Of a stretch of DNA of 58,529 nt, positions 26,601 to 35,444 are shown one piece after another. This DNA comes from Pedosphaera sp. (GTDB lineage Bacteria; Verrucomicrobiota; Verrucomicrobiia; Limisphaerales; SXQI01), in the NCBI GenBank assembly GCA_025359965.1, contig JANYDC010000133.1:1-58529 (forward strand), written 5' to 3'. Within the stretch, counting starts at the first letter, position 1; each line of letters starts with the position of its first letter. The notes under the pieces are model-generated. The model made no database searches, was not told the origin of the DNA, and saw only the letters and a list, made by a program, of their open reading frames with translations. The position numbers and the translations under genes are program-made.

Positions 26601-27794
26601 CACATGCAATATTCGCAGCGCGATCCCAACCGCGATCATGTTCACGGCCGCGTCTATCGCATCACCGCCAAAGGGCGTCCGTTGTTGAAGCCAGTCACTC
26701 AATACGGCAAATCAATCGCCCAGTTGCTCGAACAACTCAAGGAGTACGAGCCACGCACCCGCTACCGCGCACGCATGGAATTGCGGGACCGCCCGACACC
26801 CGCCGTGGTAGCCGGAGTGAAAAAATGGGTTGCGGGACTTTCAGAAACCGATCCCAAGCACGATTTGCTGTTGTGCGAGGCGATGTGGGTTTTGCAGGGG
26901 CATCACGCCCTGGATAACGATTTGCTGACCAAAGTGCTGACTGCGAAAACCTTTCAAGCACGTGCAGCGGCCACTCATACCCTGTCGGAGGACTGGCCGT
27001 ACATTACCGAACCCATGAAGTTGCTTGGCCCGCAGATCACTGATGCCCATCCCCGTGTGCGGCTTGAGGCGGTGCGCGCCCTTAGTTTTCAGCAAACTCC
27101 TGAATCGCTTGAACTAGCGTTGAAAGTCGCCAGCCAGCCCTTGGATTACTGGGTCGACTACACTTTGCAGCATACTCTCTCCGCGCTGGAAGTCGTTTGG
27201 AAACCGCTGTTGGCCAAAGAGGATTTCTCTAAAGACAACACCGTGGGTCGGGATTATTTGAGGGCGATGGCCTCAGGCCGGCCAGACTTGGGCATGGCCG
27301 CAATTTCCCTTAAGACACTGCTCAACGAAACCAACATCAAGCCCGAGGATCGCGCCAAATTGTATACCAGCGTCGGCTCAGCCAAGGGGAGGGTTGAAAA
27401 CGGCAAGCAGATTTTTGAGCGCGTCTGCGTGGCGTGCCATAAGATCGGAGACAAGGGCGCGGATTTTGGTCCCGAACTGACCCACGTCGCCAGCAGACTT
27501 AAGAAAGTGGACGTCATCGAATCCGTTCTTTATCCCAACGAGAAGGTGGAAGCGAAATATCTCACAGTAAACATCACCACCAAAACCGGTGATGAAATTT
27601 CCGGGGTGATCGATTCCGAAACGGCTGACACCGTGGTCATGAAACTCGGCGCGGGCCAAATTCAGGCGGTGATGAAGAGCAACATTGCCAAGCGCGAGCA
27701 GATGAAGGTTTCCAGTATGCCCGAGGGTTTGGGCAATACCCTCGCACCCGAGGAGTTTGTGGATCTTATCGAGTACGTGGCAGGTCAAAAGTGA
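23637..27794 (+). CDS. ThuA + SGNH hydrolase + PVC-type dehydrogenase propeller + HEAT + c-haem fusion
   Basis: A 1385-residue exported multidomain protein with signal peptide (1-22). In order: a ThuA-like domain (about 38-300, HIVFIAGDEEY, a glutamine-amidotransferase-like fold linked to sugar metabolism); an SGNH/GDSL-like hydrolase (about 345-560, FTGGSLAERM, FFGFNES, NGIHLNE); the PVC-type dehydrogenase beta-propeller (about 655-1010, VADGFDVSLFAS, DTDGDGKAD, IDWHNPLVGHMQ); HEAT-like repeats (about 1040-1230); and a C-terminal haem domain with C1264-x2-C1267-H1268. Such fusions are typical of Planctomycetes and Verrucomicrobia and are thought to oxidise polysaccharide-derived sugars in the periplasm; substrate unknown. 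Its TGA overlaps the GTG start of bioD. Confidence 0.88.
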   Translation: MKRYILALLLMGFFLLPVSLVAQTHLVYPGGKGPGQGKHIVFIAGDEEYRSEEGLPQMAKILSQQHGFKCTVLFPAEADGTINPDNGHLLPGAEALDTADVIFMLNRFRSWTDEEMKHFVDAYLAGKSIIALRTSTHAFSYPKDSKSPYAKFSWDNKEWAGGFGRQVLGETWVAHHGAHKSEATRGIIEPSAKDSPLLHGVKDVFGDTDVYTANPPADVQIILRGAVLKGMNPNDPPVEGPKNTPMQPVAWTRLYKNEAGKQNRIFCTTMGAATDLLNEDLRRLLINATYWGAGLESKIPARAEAALVGDYQPSKYGFGGYKKGVKVSEHSLVKKTSSTTLPLVIHSNERIAFTGGSLAERMSIFGHFESLLHSRFPQEELVVRNFGWPADEVATQQRPADYTRIDDPFKMFGPDMLLCFFGFNESYAGPAGVDKFKSDYEAYMDRMNEKYASKSLKLRFVLVSPIAFEVTTNKFQPDGITENQNLKTYTEAVRAVAEKRGLAFVDLYTPTLAAFGKEKGAQYTINGIHLNEAGDRFVGEILDRELFRSPNPFVAGAKGKKLHAAVNDKSWVHSQDYRMLNGWYVYGSRSSPYDTDTFPAEYKKVRLMAAVRDRYVWDIAQGKQVSETPDDSKTGELKVPKTAFGTKTYSEPKELKFLSPDESVKAMKVADGFDVSLFASEAQFPELAKPVQLSFDNKGRLWVACMPTYPQWKPGDARPNDKILILEDTDGDGKADKCKVFYDKLHCPVGFEFWNGGILVTSQPRMLFLKDTDGDDVADQVVEFSDGWATDDTHHAISAYEYNNGGVLHFLEGISMSTTVETVWGPLRRHNVGGAYQMDLISGRTRAFMLPGQYNMWCYVFDQWGQGIVGDGTTAQQNWDSPLSGNQVGTRRSLRTVFDNGGMRPALGSEFLMSRHFPDSVQGQFVYACVINMNGMPRFTVGDDGAGFSGKKIEDFISSTDRNFRPGDPQIGPDGALWFIDWHNPLVGHMQYSQRDPNRDHVHGRVYRITAKGRPLLKPVTQYGKSIAQLLEQLKEYEPRTRYRARMELRDRPTPAVVAGVKKWVAGLSETDPKHDLLLCEAMWVLQGHHALDNDLLTKVLTAKTFQARAAATHTLSEDWPYITEPMKLLGPQITDAHPRVRLEAVRALSFQQTPESLELALKVASQPLDYWVDYTLQHTLSALEVVWKPLLAKEDFSKDNTVGRDYLRAMASGRPDLGMAAISLKTLLNETNIKPEDRAKLYTSVGSAKGRVENGKQIFERVCVACHKIGDKGADFGPELTHVASRLKKVDVIESVLYPNEKVEAKYLTVNITTKTGDEISGVIDSETADTVVMKLGAGQIQAVMKSNIAKREQMKVSSMPEGLGNTLAPEEFVDLIEYVAGQK

Positions 27795-28522
27795 GGCCAT
27801 TCATTGTTACTGGGACCGACACCGGGGTGGGCAAGACTTTGGTGTCGGCCCTGCTTCTGGCCCGACTTAAAGCGTCCCGGCGGGCGGTGCGCGGTTTCAA
27901 ACCCATTGCTACGGGGAACCGGGAGGATGCCCGTTGGCTGCAACAGGCATTGGGCGTGGGCGCTGCAAGCCTCGACACCATTAATCCAGTATGGTACGAG
28001 GCCCCCGTCGCGCCCATGCTGGCAGCGCGCCTTTCGGGGCACCCGCTCTTTCTCGATGAGATGCTGGAAGAACTTTTGCCCCTAATTGATGAGCCTGTCG
28101 AATCAGTCACTGTGATCGAGGGGGCGGGGGGGTGGCTGTCGCCGTTAGGCGAAGATTTTAGCACCAGGGAGCTGGCCGAGGGGTTGGAAGGCAATTTGGT
28201 TGTGGTGGCCGCGAACCGGCTTGGTGTGATCAATTCCGCCCGGTTAACCATAGAATCCATTCTTGCATCCCACCTCACCTGCGCGGGAATTATTCTGAGC
28301 CATACAACTGCCGAGGAGGATGTTTCCGTTTCCGTCAACGCCAGCCTCCTTTGTTCTTTTTTCCCGACGCTGCCCATCTGGACTTTACCGTTCATGGGGA
28401 CGCAGCTTCAGCCTGAAAAAGTGCATGAATTGGCGGCGCAGCACAGTGTTTTGCTGGACGATATAGTAAGAGGGCTGCTTGACCGGGCGGGGATCGGGAA
28501 TAAAGTCATCGTTCAACGATGA
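27791..28522 (+). CDS. bioD: dethiobiotin synthetase
   Basis: ATP-dependent carboxylase that closes the ureido ring of dethiobiotin in biotin synthesis. 243 residues, somewhat long for BioD. The P-loop GTDTGVGKT occupies residues 8-16, FKPIATG supplies the substrate-binding lysine, and VIEGAGGWLSPL is the second family signature. It starts with GTG inside the stop of the large haem protein (GTGA) and ends with ATGA shared with thiH. Other bio genes are not in the window, so biotin synthesis must draw on distant loci. Confidence 0.92.
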   Translation: MRPFIVTGTDTGVGKTLVSALLLARLKASRRAVRGFKPIATGNREDARWLQQALGVGAASLDTINPVWYEAPVAPMLAARLSGHPLFLDEMLEELLPLIDEPVESVTVIEGAGGWLSPLGEDFSTRELAEGLEGNLVVVAANRLGVINSARLTIESILASHLTCAGIILSHTTAEEDVSVSVNASLLCSFFPTLPIWTLPFMGTQLQPEKVHELAAQHSVLLDDIVRGLLDRAGIGNKVIVQR

Positions 28523-29718
28523 GTTTTGTCAGCGAATTAAACCGGATACCGATGGGTGACCTGATCACCCGCTCCATTCATACCACCCGCGAGGAGGCCG
28601 CCCGCGCGGTGGCATTGGCGCATCCCACCCTGGCGGATTTTCCGGCCCTGATTTCTCCGGCGGCTTTGGAGTTTCTGGAGGCCATGAGCCTACGTTCCCA
28701 GCAGCTCACGCGACAAAGGTTCGGAAAGGTGGTGAGGTTTTTCGCGCCTCTCTACCTCTCCAACGAATGCATCAATAATTGCAAGTACTGCGGGTTCTCA
28801 CGTGATAATGCCATACTTCGCGTCACCCTTTCGATGGATGAAATCGAAGCCGAGGCGCGCGAGCTGCATTCGCAGGGTTTTCGCAATATTCTGCTGGTGG
28901 CCGGCGAACACCCCAAATTTATTTCAAAGGATTACCTGCGGGACAGCGTAGCCCGCATTAAATCTTTTGTGCCGGGTATTTCACTGGAGATTGGGCCCAT
29001 GGAGCAGGATGATTATGAGCCCATGGTCAAAGCCGGAGCCGAAGGGCTTGTGGTCTATCAGGAGACCTACGACCGGACCATCTACGACGTGATGCACACG
29101 GCGGGCCCCAAGAAAAACTTTGATTGGCGGCTTGAAACCCCAGAGCGGGCCTACGATGCGGGATTCAGAAGGATTGGCATTGGTGCGCTCTATGGCCTCA
29201 GTGACTGGCGTCTGGAAGCCATGTCTCTGGCTGCCCACACTCAGTATCTTTTGCGGCGTTGCTGGAAGGCTCAGTTGACCATCGCCCTGCCTCGTTTGCG
29301 TCCCAACGCCGGGGATTTTGAACCGCTGACGCATTTTCCCGACCGCGAGATGGTGCAGCTCCTTTGCGCGATGCGCATGATTTTTCCGGACATTGGCATC
29401 GTTCTTTCAACGCGCGAACCCGCCCGGCTGCGCGATGGTTTGATCCCGCTGGGAGTCACTCATCTTTCGGCGGGCAGCCACACCGAGCCGGGAGGTTACA
29501 CCGGCGCGGGCCGCACCAATGTGCATCATACCGAAAAAGGAAGAATCATCGCCTTGGATGAGGGAACCTCCATGGAGCCAGCCGACGGCCGATCCACCAC
29601 CGCCACCGGACAGTTTGACATCGCCGATGAGCGCACAGTCGGCGAGGTGGCCGGCCTGGTAAGTCGTCTGGGCTACGAACCTGTGTTCAAAGATTGGGAC
29701 GCCGCATTGACCGCATGA
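28519..29718 (+). CDS. thiH: 2-iminoacetate synthase (thiazole synthesis)
   Basis: Radical SAM enzyme that splits tyrosine to dehydroglycine for the thiazole ring of thiamin. 399 residues. The 4Fe-4S cluster motif is C84-x3-C88-x2-C91 (NECINNCKYCGF). Other family features are LLVAGEHP, VYQETYDRTIY, GIGALYGLSDWR, and a C-terminal GQFDIADERTVGEVA with the DWD tail that separates ThiH from HydG and CofH relatives. ATGA overlaps tie it to bioD before and thiS after. thiG and thiF are not in the window. Confidence 0.93.
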   Translation: MSFVSELNRIPMGDLITRSIHTTREEAARAVALAHPTLADFPALISPAALEFLEAMSLRSQQLTRQRFGKVVRFFAPLYLSNECINNCKYCGFSRDNAILRVTLSMDEIEAEARELHSQGFRNILLVAGEHPKFISKDYLRDSVARIKSFVPGISLEIGPMEQDDYEPMVKAGAEGLVVYQETYDRTIYDVMHTAGPKKNFDWRLETPERAYDAGFRRIGIGALYGLSDWRLEAMSLAAHTQYLLRRCWKAQLTIALPRLRPNAGDFEPLTHFPDREMVQLLCAMRMIFPDIGIVLSTREPARLRDGLIPLGVTHLSAGSHTEPGGYTGAGRTNVHHTEKGRIIALDEGTSMEPADGRSTTATGQFDIADERTVGEVAGLVSRLGYEPVFKDWDAALTA

Positions 29719-29924
29719 GCGAAGCAACCGTCATTGCCAATGGCGCGCCTGTCTCAATGAGTCTGCCCTGCTCGTTGGAAGCATTTTTGCAGTCCCAAAA
29801 CCTGCTTCCGCGCAGCGTAGTGGTGGAGTTGAACGGAGAGGCGGTGGCTCCTTCCGAATTCATGGCGCGGCAAGTGCAGGCCGGAGACCGGCTGGAAATT
29901 GTCCGTATTGTCGCAGGAGGCTAA
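29715..29924 (+). CDS. thiS: sulfur carrier protein ThiS
   Basis: A 69-residue ubiquitin-like sulfur carrier ending in the essential GlyGly (VRIVAGG), which becomes a thiocarboxylate and donates sulfur to the thiazole. VVELNGEAV and [10 protein letters not shown] are the usual strands. ATG 29715 overlaps the thiH stop. It lies after thiH rather than before thiG, an unusual order, but the coupling to thiH fits its pathway role. Confidence 0.93.
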   Translation: MSEATVIANGAPVSMSLPCSLEAFLQSQNLLPRSVVVELNGEAVAPSEFMARQVQAGDRLEIVRIVAGG

Positions 29925-29930
29925 AGATCC

Positions 29931-32648
29931 ATGGCACTTGATACCCATGAACATGCGGTCAGCGAGACGGCGGCCATGGATGATTGCATCCGCATCATCG
30001 GCGCGCGCGAGCACAACCTCAAAAACATCTCCGTCGATATCCCTCGTGGAAAATTCGTGGTTATCACCGGAGTCAGCGGCTCGGGTAAAAGCACCCTCGC
30101 TTTTGACCTGATTTTTGCCGAGGGCCAGCGTCGTTTTCTCGATGCCATGAGCGCCTACGCCCGGCAGTTCGTGGAACAGTTGGCGCGGCCCGAGGTTGGC
30201 CTCATCACCGGACTCCCTCCAACAGTCAGCATCGAGCAGCGGAACAGTCGCGGCGGCGGTAAAAGCACCGTTGCGACCGTCACTGAAATTCACCATTTTC
30301 TCCGGCTGTTGTTCGCGAAGCTTGGGGTGCAGTTCTGCCCGAAATGCCAAGTAGCCGTGGAAGCGCAAACACGGGATGCACTTATTCGCAAGTTGATGGA
30401 GGAGATGACGGAGCGTGGAGATCTGCTGCTGCTTGCTCCCATGGTGCGCAACCGCAAAGGTTTTCACACTGATGTGGCCGAATGGGCGGCCAGCCATGGC
30501 TATAAGGAGATTCGCGCCGACGGCAAGATCTACGCCACGAACAAACTGTTTCGTCTGGATCGATTCAAGGAACACGATGTCGAAGTGGTCACTGGGGTCA
30601 TTGAGATGAAACGCAAGGGCGCGAAACAGGATCGCACCGCTATTGCCAAACTGATTGATGAAACGCTGACCATCGGCAAGGGCACGCTTTTTGCACTGAG
30701 CAACGACCGTCAGACCACTGTTCACTCCACCTCACGGGCCTGCCCCAAGTGCGAGACATCCTATCCGGTGCTTGATCCGAAAATGTTCAGCTACAATTCC
30801 GTGCAGGGCTGGTGTACCGGCTGCCGTGGATTTGGCGAAACATTTTACCTGCCTGATGTCGAGCGGGGGGCGCGGGGTGATGCCATTGAGGAATCGTGGT
30901 TCGAGTGGCAGGAAGGCAAACGCGAGGTCTGCAAGGAATGCGGTGGAGCCCGGCTGAACCCTCAGGCCCGCGCGGTTCGTTTTCCGAATGGCACCGGCAG
31001 AAAGCGTCAACAGCAGGACAAATGGCCGACCATCGATTGGTTTGCCCGGATTTCGGTTGATGAGGCGCTGGCCTTTTTTAGTCGTCTTCAGGTGGAGGGG
31101 CGTGACGCTGAGATTGCCCGCGATATCCTGCCCGAGATTCGCGAGCGGCTGAAATTTTTGGGCGAAGTCGGGCTTAATTATCTGCAACTGGGCCGCAGCG
31201 TCACGACGCTCAGCGGGGGGGAGGCCCAGCGCATTCGTCTAGCCGCGCAACTAGGATCGAACCTCAGCGGGGTTTTGTATGTTTTGGATGAGCCGACGAT
31301 TGGCCTGCATGCGCGGGACAATGAGCATCTGCTGCGTTCGCTGGCAATGTTGAAGGATCGCGGCAACTCCTTGATTGTGGTGGAGCACGATGAGGAAACC
31401 ATGCGGCGTGCCGATTATGTGATTGATCTTGGCCCAGGCGCGGGCATTCACGGCGGGGAAATTGTGGCGACCGGAACGCTTGCTGAGCTTTTGGCCAATC
31501 CCGCTTCCCTAACCGGGCGGTTGCTGTCTGAAAAACGCGCTCATCCCGCCCGGGGGACGCGCAGGCAGGTGGTGGCCGCCAAACGCGGCAAGCCCGGCAC
31601 TCCGATGCTGACCCTTCATCATGCCCAAGCCAACAATCTGAAGGATGTCACGGTCAGCCTGCCTTTGGAGAGGTTTGTGGTGGTCACTGGTGTCAGCGGC
31701 TCGGGGAAAAGCTCGCTCGTGCGCGAGTGTCTGCTCCATGCGGTTGAAGAAGTGCTCAAGACACGAAAAAGCCCCAAGGCGAAGCAAGGGGCCACTTATG
31801 TCACTGGTGCTGAATCGATCAAATCCGTGCTGGAGGTCGACCAATCGCCCATCGGACGCACCCTGCGTTCGACCCCCGCCACTTATGTTGGTTTTTTTGA
31901 CGATATTCGCGCCCTTTACGCCCAAATGCCCGAGGCCCGCATGCGGGGCTATACGCACAGCCGTTTCTCCTTCAACAGCAAACAAGGACGATGCCCGGCC
32001 TGCGAAGGAGCCGGGACGATCAAGTTGGAGATGAATTTTTTGCCTCCGGCCTATATGCGCTGCGAAACCTGCCAAGGCAGCCGCTTCAACACTGAAACTC
32101 TTGACGTCGAGATGCACGGGAAGAACATCGCTCAAGTGATGGATCTCAGTGTTAGTGAAGCGATCGAGTTTTTCGGTGCGTTTGGAAAAGTCCGGCGTCC
32201 CCTGGAAGCCCTGCGCGATACCGGCCTTGATTACCTTAAGTTGGGCCAAACCAGCCCCACCCTGAGCGGCGGTGAGGCCCAGCGCATGAAATTGGTGACC
32301 CACCTGTTGAGTGGGTTGAGGGAAACGGTGGAAGGGGCAGTGGTGGCCACCCGCAAAAACCTTTTTATTCTGGAGGAACCCACCATCGGCCTGCACATGT
32401 CTGACGTGCGACGGTTGGTGGAAGTTCTGCAACGATTGGTTGATGCCGGTCACAGCGTGGTGGTCATTGAACACAATCTGGACCTGATTGCCGAAGCGGA
32501 CTGGGTGATTGATATGGGCCCCGAAGGCGGCGATGGCGGCGGCACTGTGATGGCCGAAGGCACGCCCGAACAATTGGCTGCCCACGCCAAGTCTCACACG
32601 GGCAGGTACCTGCGTGAATTACTCTCTCAAGTCACCACGAAAGAGTGA
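29931..32648 (+). CDS. UvrA-like excinuclease ABC subunit A, divergent clade
   Basis: DNA damage sensor of nucleotide excision repair, 905 residues, slightly shorter than standard UvrA (about 940). Present are the first Walker [10 protein letters not shown], the UvrB-binding insertion, zinc-binding cysteine pairs (CPKC near 268, [24 protein letters not shown]), two LSGGEAQR signatures, and [16 protein letters not shown] Walker B motifs. The region [26 protein letters not shown] differs from the canonical 'GLSPAISI-Q-...NPRSTVGT', so this may be a paralogue (UvrA2-like) and not the main UvrA. It follows thiS by 6 bases, an unusual partner. Confidence 0.82.
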   Translation: MALDTHEHAVSETAAMDDCIRIIGAREHNLKNISVDIPRGKFVVITGVSGSGKSTLAFDLIFAEGQRRFLDAMSAYARQFVEQLARPEVGLITGLPPTVSIEQRNSRGGGKSTVATVTEIHHFLRLLFAKLGVQFCPKCQVAVEAQTRDALIRKLMEEMTERGDLLLLAPMVRNRKGFHTDVAEWAASHGYKEIRADGKIYATNKLFRLDRFKEHDVEVVTGVIEMKRKGAKQDRTAIAKLIDETLTIGKGTLFALSNDRQTTVHSTSRACPKCETSYPVLDPKMFSYNSVQGWCTGCRGFGETFYLPDVERGARGDAIEESWFEWQEGKREVCKECGGARLNPQARAVRFPNGTGRKRQQQDKWPTIDWFARISVDEALAFFSRLQVEGRDAEIARDILPEIRERLKFLGEVGLNYLQLGRSVTTLSGGEAQRIRLAAQLGSNLSGVLYVLDEPTIGLHARDNEHLLRSLAMLKDRGNSLIVVEHDEETMRRADYVIDLGPGAGIHGGEIVATGTLAELLANPASLTGRLLSEKRAHPARGTRRQVVAAKRGKPGTPMLTLHHAQANNLKDVTVSLPLERFVVVTGVSGSGKSSLVRECLLHAVEEVLKTRKSPKAKQGATYVTGAESIKSVLEVDQSPIGRTLRSTPATYVGFFDDIRALYAQMPEARMRGYTHSRFSFNSKQGRCPACEGAGTIKLEMNFLPPAYMRCETCQGSRFNTETLDVEMHGKNIAQVMDLSVSEAIEFFGAFGKVRRPLEALRDTGLDYLKLGQTSPTLSGGEAQRMKLVTHLLSGLRETVEGAVVATRKNLFILEEPTIGLHMSDVRRLVEVLQRLVDAGHSVVVIEHNLDLIAEADWVIDMGPEGGDGGGTVMAEGTPEQLAAHAKSHTGRYLRELLSQVTTKE

Positions 32649-33002
32649 ACCGGGATCGCGAGGGGTTATGGGGTTGGGTGAGGGCGAGGAAGTGGAATGG
32701 GGGGAGGGGAGGGTTTCGAGGCTCTTTTCAGGAGCGGGGATTTTTAACCGCAGGTAGGACAGGATTTGAAGGGATAGGGCATGGGGAGGTTGGTTTCTGT
32801 GGGCAAGCGCCCAACCGCTACGTGAGGGATTCGCGTTGTGAATCGAGGGAATCCGATTCAATGCATGCGATTTATTGATTAACTGAGGATTTAGTAAGGT
32901 CCTTCGAAAAATGAGATGCGCGCTGGCCATCCGCCGCGCTCGTTGACGTTGTCAACTTTGGGCTTTATCGCTCAACGATCATCCGGCACTATCGCCGATC
33001 TC
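32649..33002. other. 354-base gap before hom
   Basis: No gene is supported here. The left part is purine-rich with GGGGAGGGGAGGG-type runs and a phrase (aaccgcaggtaggacaggatt) that I associate with degenerate dispersed intergenic repeats. The right part should hold the promoter of the threonine genes. A minus-strand open frame crosses the gap but is proline/serine-rich with no domain or ribosome-binding site. Confidence 0.4.
32943..32971 (+). promoter_or_regulatory. possible sigma-70 promoter for hom-thrC-lysC
   Basis: TTGACG (32943-32948) is separated by 17 bases from TATCGC (32966-32971), about 30 bases before the hom ATG. The -35 matches well, the -10 only partly, so this is a weak call. 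Confidence 0.3.
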
Positions 33003-34322
33003 ATGAAGCAGCTCAATGTGGGCCTGATTGGTGGCGGGACTGTGGGTGGCGGCGTTTATCTGGCGCTGCAACGCAATGGAACCCTTATGTCCTCACGGCT
33101 CGGCTCCAATCTGCGCATCGCGGCGGTGGCTGTTCGAGACCTTTCCCGCCCCCGTTCGGTTGACATTCCCGCATCCCTGCTGACCACTGATTGGCGCTCG
33201 GTGGTGGAGAATCCCGACATCCCCATTATCTGCGAGTTGATGGGGGGCACCACCACGGCCAAGACGGTCGTCACCACCGCGCTTCGTCTGGGCAAATCGG
33301 TCATTACGGCCAATAAAGCCCTCTTGAGCGCTCAGGGAGAGGAACTGTTTGCTCTGGCGGAAAAGCATGGCGCAAACCTTTACTACGAAGCCAGTGTCGC
33401 CGGCGGCGTGCCTATCATTAAAGTGCTGAGGGAAGGATTGATCGGCAATCGCATCACCCGCCTTTATGGAATCGTAAACGGCACGTGCAATTACATCCTG
33501 ACGCGCATGAAGCTGGAAGGCGCGGATTTTGGGGAGGTGCTGGCCGATGCCCAACGCCTCGGCTACGCGGAGGCTGAACCGGGGTTGGATGTGGATGGAC
33601 ACGATGCCGCGCATAAGATCGGCATTCTCGCCTCGCTGGCCCATGGATTTTGGGTCGATCCGAAAGATATTTTTACGCAGGGCATCCGCGAGGTGAACCG
33701 CGTGGACATCCAATTTGCCGGCCAGCTGGGTTACACGATCAAACTGATCGGTTCGGTGAAGCGGTGTGACAAGGGGCGCGCGGGGTCTCCGGTGCGCGCC
33801 GAGGTTTGCGTGGCTCCCACTCTGGTGCCCAACTCGCACGTGCTCGCCAACGTGAACCATGTTTATAACGCTGTTCTGGTGCGTGGGGATGTGGTGGGTG
33901 ACACTCTTTATTATGGACGCGGGGCAGGGCAGGACCCCACCGCAAGCGCCGTCCTCAGTGATCTGGCTGACGCTGCTCTCGATCTCAACTGTCACGATCA
34001 CCTCCGTATTCCTCCCTTCGTGCCGCACGAACGCGGTGGGTCGGTGGTAAAGATGGGCGATACCATCTCGCGCTATTACCTGCGACTGAGCGTGGCGGAC
34101 CGTCCCGGGACCCTGGCCCGTGTCGCCACTATTCTAGGCGAGGCGAAGATCGGCATCTCCTCGGTCATCCAGCCCGAGGGCCACGAAGGCGAAAGCGTCC
34201 CGCTCATTTTGATGATTCACGACGCCGCCTACTCTGACGTGCGCAAGGCTCTGACCATAATCGCGCGCCTCTCTGTCATCAAAGGCGCGCCCGTTTTGTT
34301 CCGCGTGGAGAACTTCGACTAA
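33003..34322 (+). CDS. hom: homoserine dehydrogenase
   Basis: NAD(P)-dependent enzyme reducing aspartate semialdehyde to homoserine. 439 residues from ATG 33003, which immediately precedes the nucleotide-binding strand [14 protein letters not shown]. Family marks are [53 protein letters not shown] (catalytic acidic and lysine residues), and a C-terminal ACT domain starting [17 protein letters not shown] for threonine feedback. Followed by thrC with a 7-base gap, then lysC: the complete aspartate-kinase to threonine route apart from asd and thrB. Confidence 0.95.
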   Translation: MKQLNVGLIGGGTVGGGVYLALQRNGTLMSSRLGSNLRIAAVAVRDLSRPRSVDIPASLLTTDWRSVVENPDIPIICELMGGTTTAKTVVTTALRLGKSVITANKALLSAQGEELFALAEKHGANLYYEASVAGGVPIIKVLREGLIGNRITRLYGIVNGTCNYILTRMKLEGADFGEVLADAQRLGYAEAEPGLDVDGHDAAHKIGILASLAHGFWVDPKDIFTQGIREVNRVDIQFAGQLGYTIKLIGSVKRCDKGRAGSPVRAEVCVAPTLVPNSHVLANVNHVYNAVLVRGDVVGDTLYYGRGAGQDPTASAVLSDLADAALDLNCHDHLRIPPFVPHERGGSVVKMGDTISRYYLRLSVADRPGTLARVATILGEAKIGISSVIQPEGHEGESVPLILMIHDAAYSDVRKALTIIARLSVIKGAPVLFRVENFD

Positions 34323-34329
34323 TTTACTC

Positions 34330-35421
34330 ATGAACCCTCCTGTCACGAACTCTGTTGTGGGCAATGCCTGGCCCGGAGTGATCCGCCGTTACGCCAAGTA
34401 CCTCCCCGTCACCGCCCAGACCCCGGTCGTCACCCTCAACGAGGGCAACACTCCGCTCATCAAGGTTGATAATTTCGTCAAGGCAATCGGCGGTGAGTTT
34501 CATCTGTACCTTAAGTACGAGGGGCTTAACCCGACGTGCTCTTTCAAAGACCGGGGCATGACGATGGCGGTGACCAAAGCGCTTGAGCGGGGTGCCAAGG
34601 CCGTGATCTGCGCCAGCACTGGCAACACCTCCGCCGCCGCCGCCGCCTATGCCGCCCGTGCAGGGATGAAATGCATCGTCCTGCTCCCCAACGGCAAGAT
34701 TGCCCTCGGCAAACTCGCGCAAGCGCTGATGTACGGCGCGACTACCATTTCCGTTGAGGGAAATTTTGACGAAGCCCTGCGCATTGTGCGCGAACTCGGC
34801 GACACGGGTCAGATCGAGGTGGTCAACAGCATCAATCCCACCCGCATCGAGGGCCAGAAAACTGCCGCTTTCGAGATCGTCGATCAACTGGGCCGCGTTC
34901 CTGATTTTCATTTCCTCCCCGTTGGCAATGCCGGAAACATCACGGCCTATTGGAAGGGTTATAAGGAGTACAAAGCGGCTGGGGTGAGCGCGCAACTGCC
35001 CCGCATGTTTGGCTTTCAAGCCGCTGGGGCCGCCCCCATTGTTGACGGCCACATCATCGCGGAGCCTAACACCGTCGCCACTGCCATCCGCATCGGCAAT
35101 CCAGCCAGCTGGCAGGGAGCGACCGACGCCATCAAAGAATCCAGCGGTCACATTGGCAAAGTCACTGACGAGGAGATTCTCGCGGCTTACATGCTGATCG
35201 CCCGCAGCGAAGGTGTGTTTGTTGAACCTGCCTGCGCTGCACCGCTGGCTGGATTGATCAAGTGCGTCAAAGCGGGCCTCATCCCGATGGATAGCGTGAT
35301 CACCGCCACCATGACCGGCCACGGTTTGAAAGACCCGGATACCGCGCTCAAAACGGCCGGATTCCAGCCGACTGTAGTCCCGGCCACCAAAGAGGCGGTC
35401 ATGCGCGTCATCGGCCTCTAA
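34330..35421 (+). CDS. thrC: threonine synthase
   Basis: PLP enzyme converting O-phosphohomoserine to threonine. 363 residues, the short form found in Gram-positives and many PVC bacteria. Seen are [11 protein letters not shown], the PLP lysine in TCSFKDRGM near residue 74, [18 protein letters not shown], and the glycine-rich [15 protein letters not shown] phosphate loop. It sits between hom and lysC with short gaps on both sides. Confidence 0.95.
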   Translation: MNPPVTNSVVGNAWPGVIRRYAKYLPVTAQTPVVTLNEGNTPLIKVDNFVKAIGGEFHLYLKYEGLNPTCSFKDRGMTMAVTKALERGAKAVICASTGNTSAAAAAYAARAGMKCIVLLPNGKIALGKLAQALMYGATTISVEGNFDEALRIVRELGDTGQIEVVNSINPTRIEGQKTAAFEIVDQLGRVPDFHFLPVGNAGNITAYWKGYKEYKAAGVSAQLPRMFGFQAAGAAPIVDGHIIAEPNTVATAIRIGNPASWQGATDAIKESSGHIGKVTDEEILAAYMLIARSEGVFVEPACAAPLAGLIKCVKAGLIPMDSVITATMTGHGLKDPDTALKTAGFQPTVVPATKEAVMRVIGL

Positions 35422-35444
35422 GCCCCAACCGAAAAGAATTTAAG

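Noticed and set aside
28400..29930. TPP riboswitch near thiH/thiS
   Set aside because: No conserved thi-box pattern is visible, and the genes overlap so tightly that there is no leader space.
29754..30725. 323-residue open frame on the minus strand
   Set aside because: Antisense to thiS and the start of the uvrA-like gene; no supporting signal.
31509..32597. 362-residue open frame on the minus strand
   Set aside because: Antisense to the uvrA-like gene; histidine- and glycine-rich low-quality translation without a recognisable family.
32619..32930. 103-residue frame on the minus strand in the gap before hom
   Set aside because: Proline/serine-rich, no ribosome-binding site, overlaps the end of the uvrA-like gene.
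33093..34028. 311-residue open frame on the minus strand
   Set aside because: Antisense to hom; the sense frame has full family motifs.
34324..35322. 332-residue open frame on the minus strand
   Set aside because: Antisense to thrC, a certain gene; no motif in the antisense translation.
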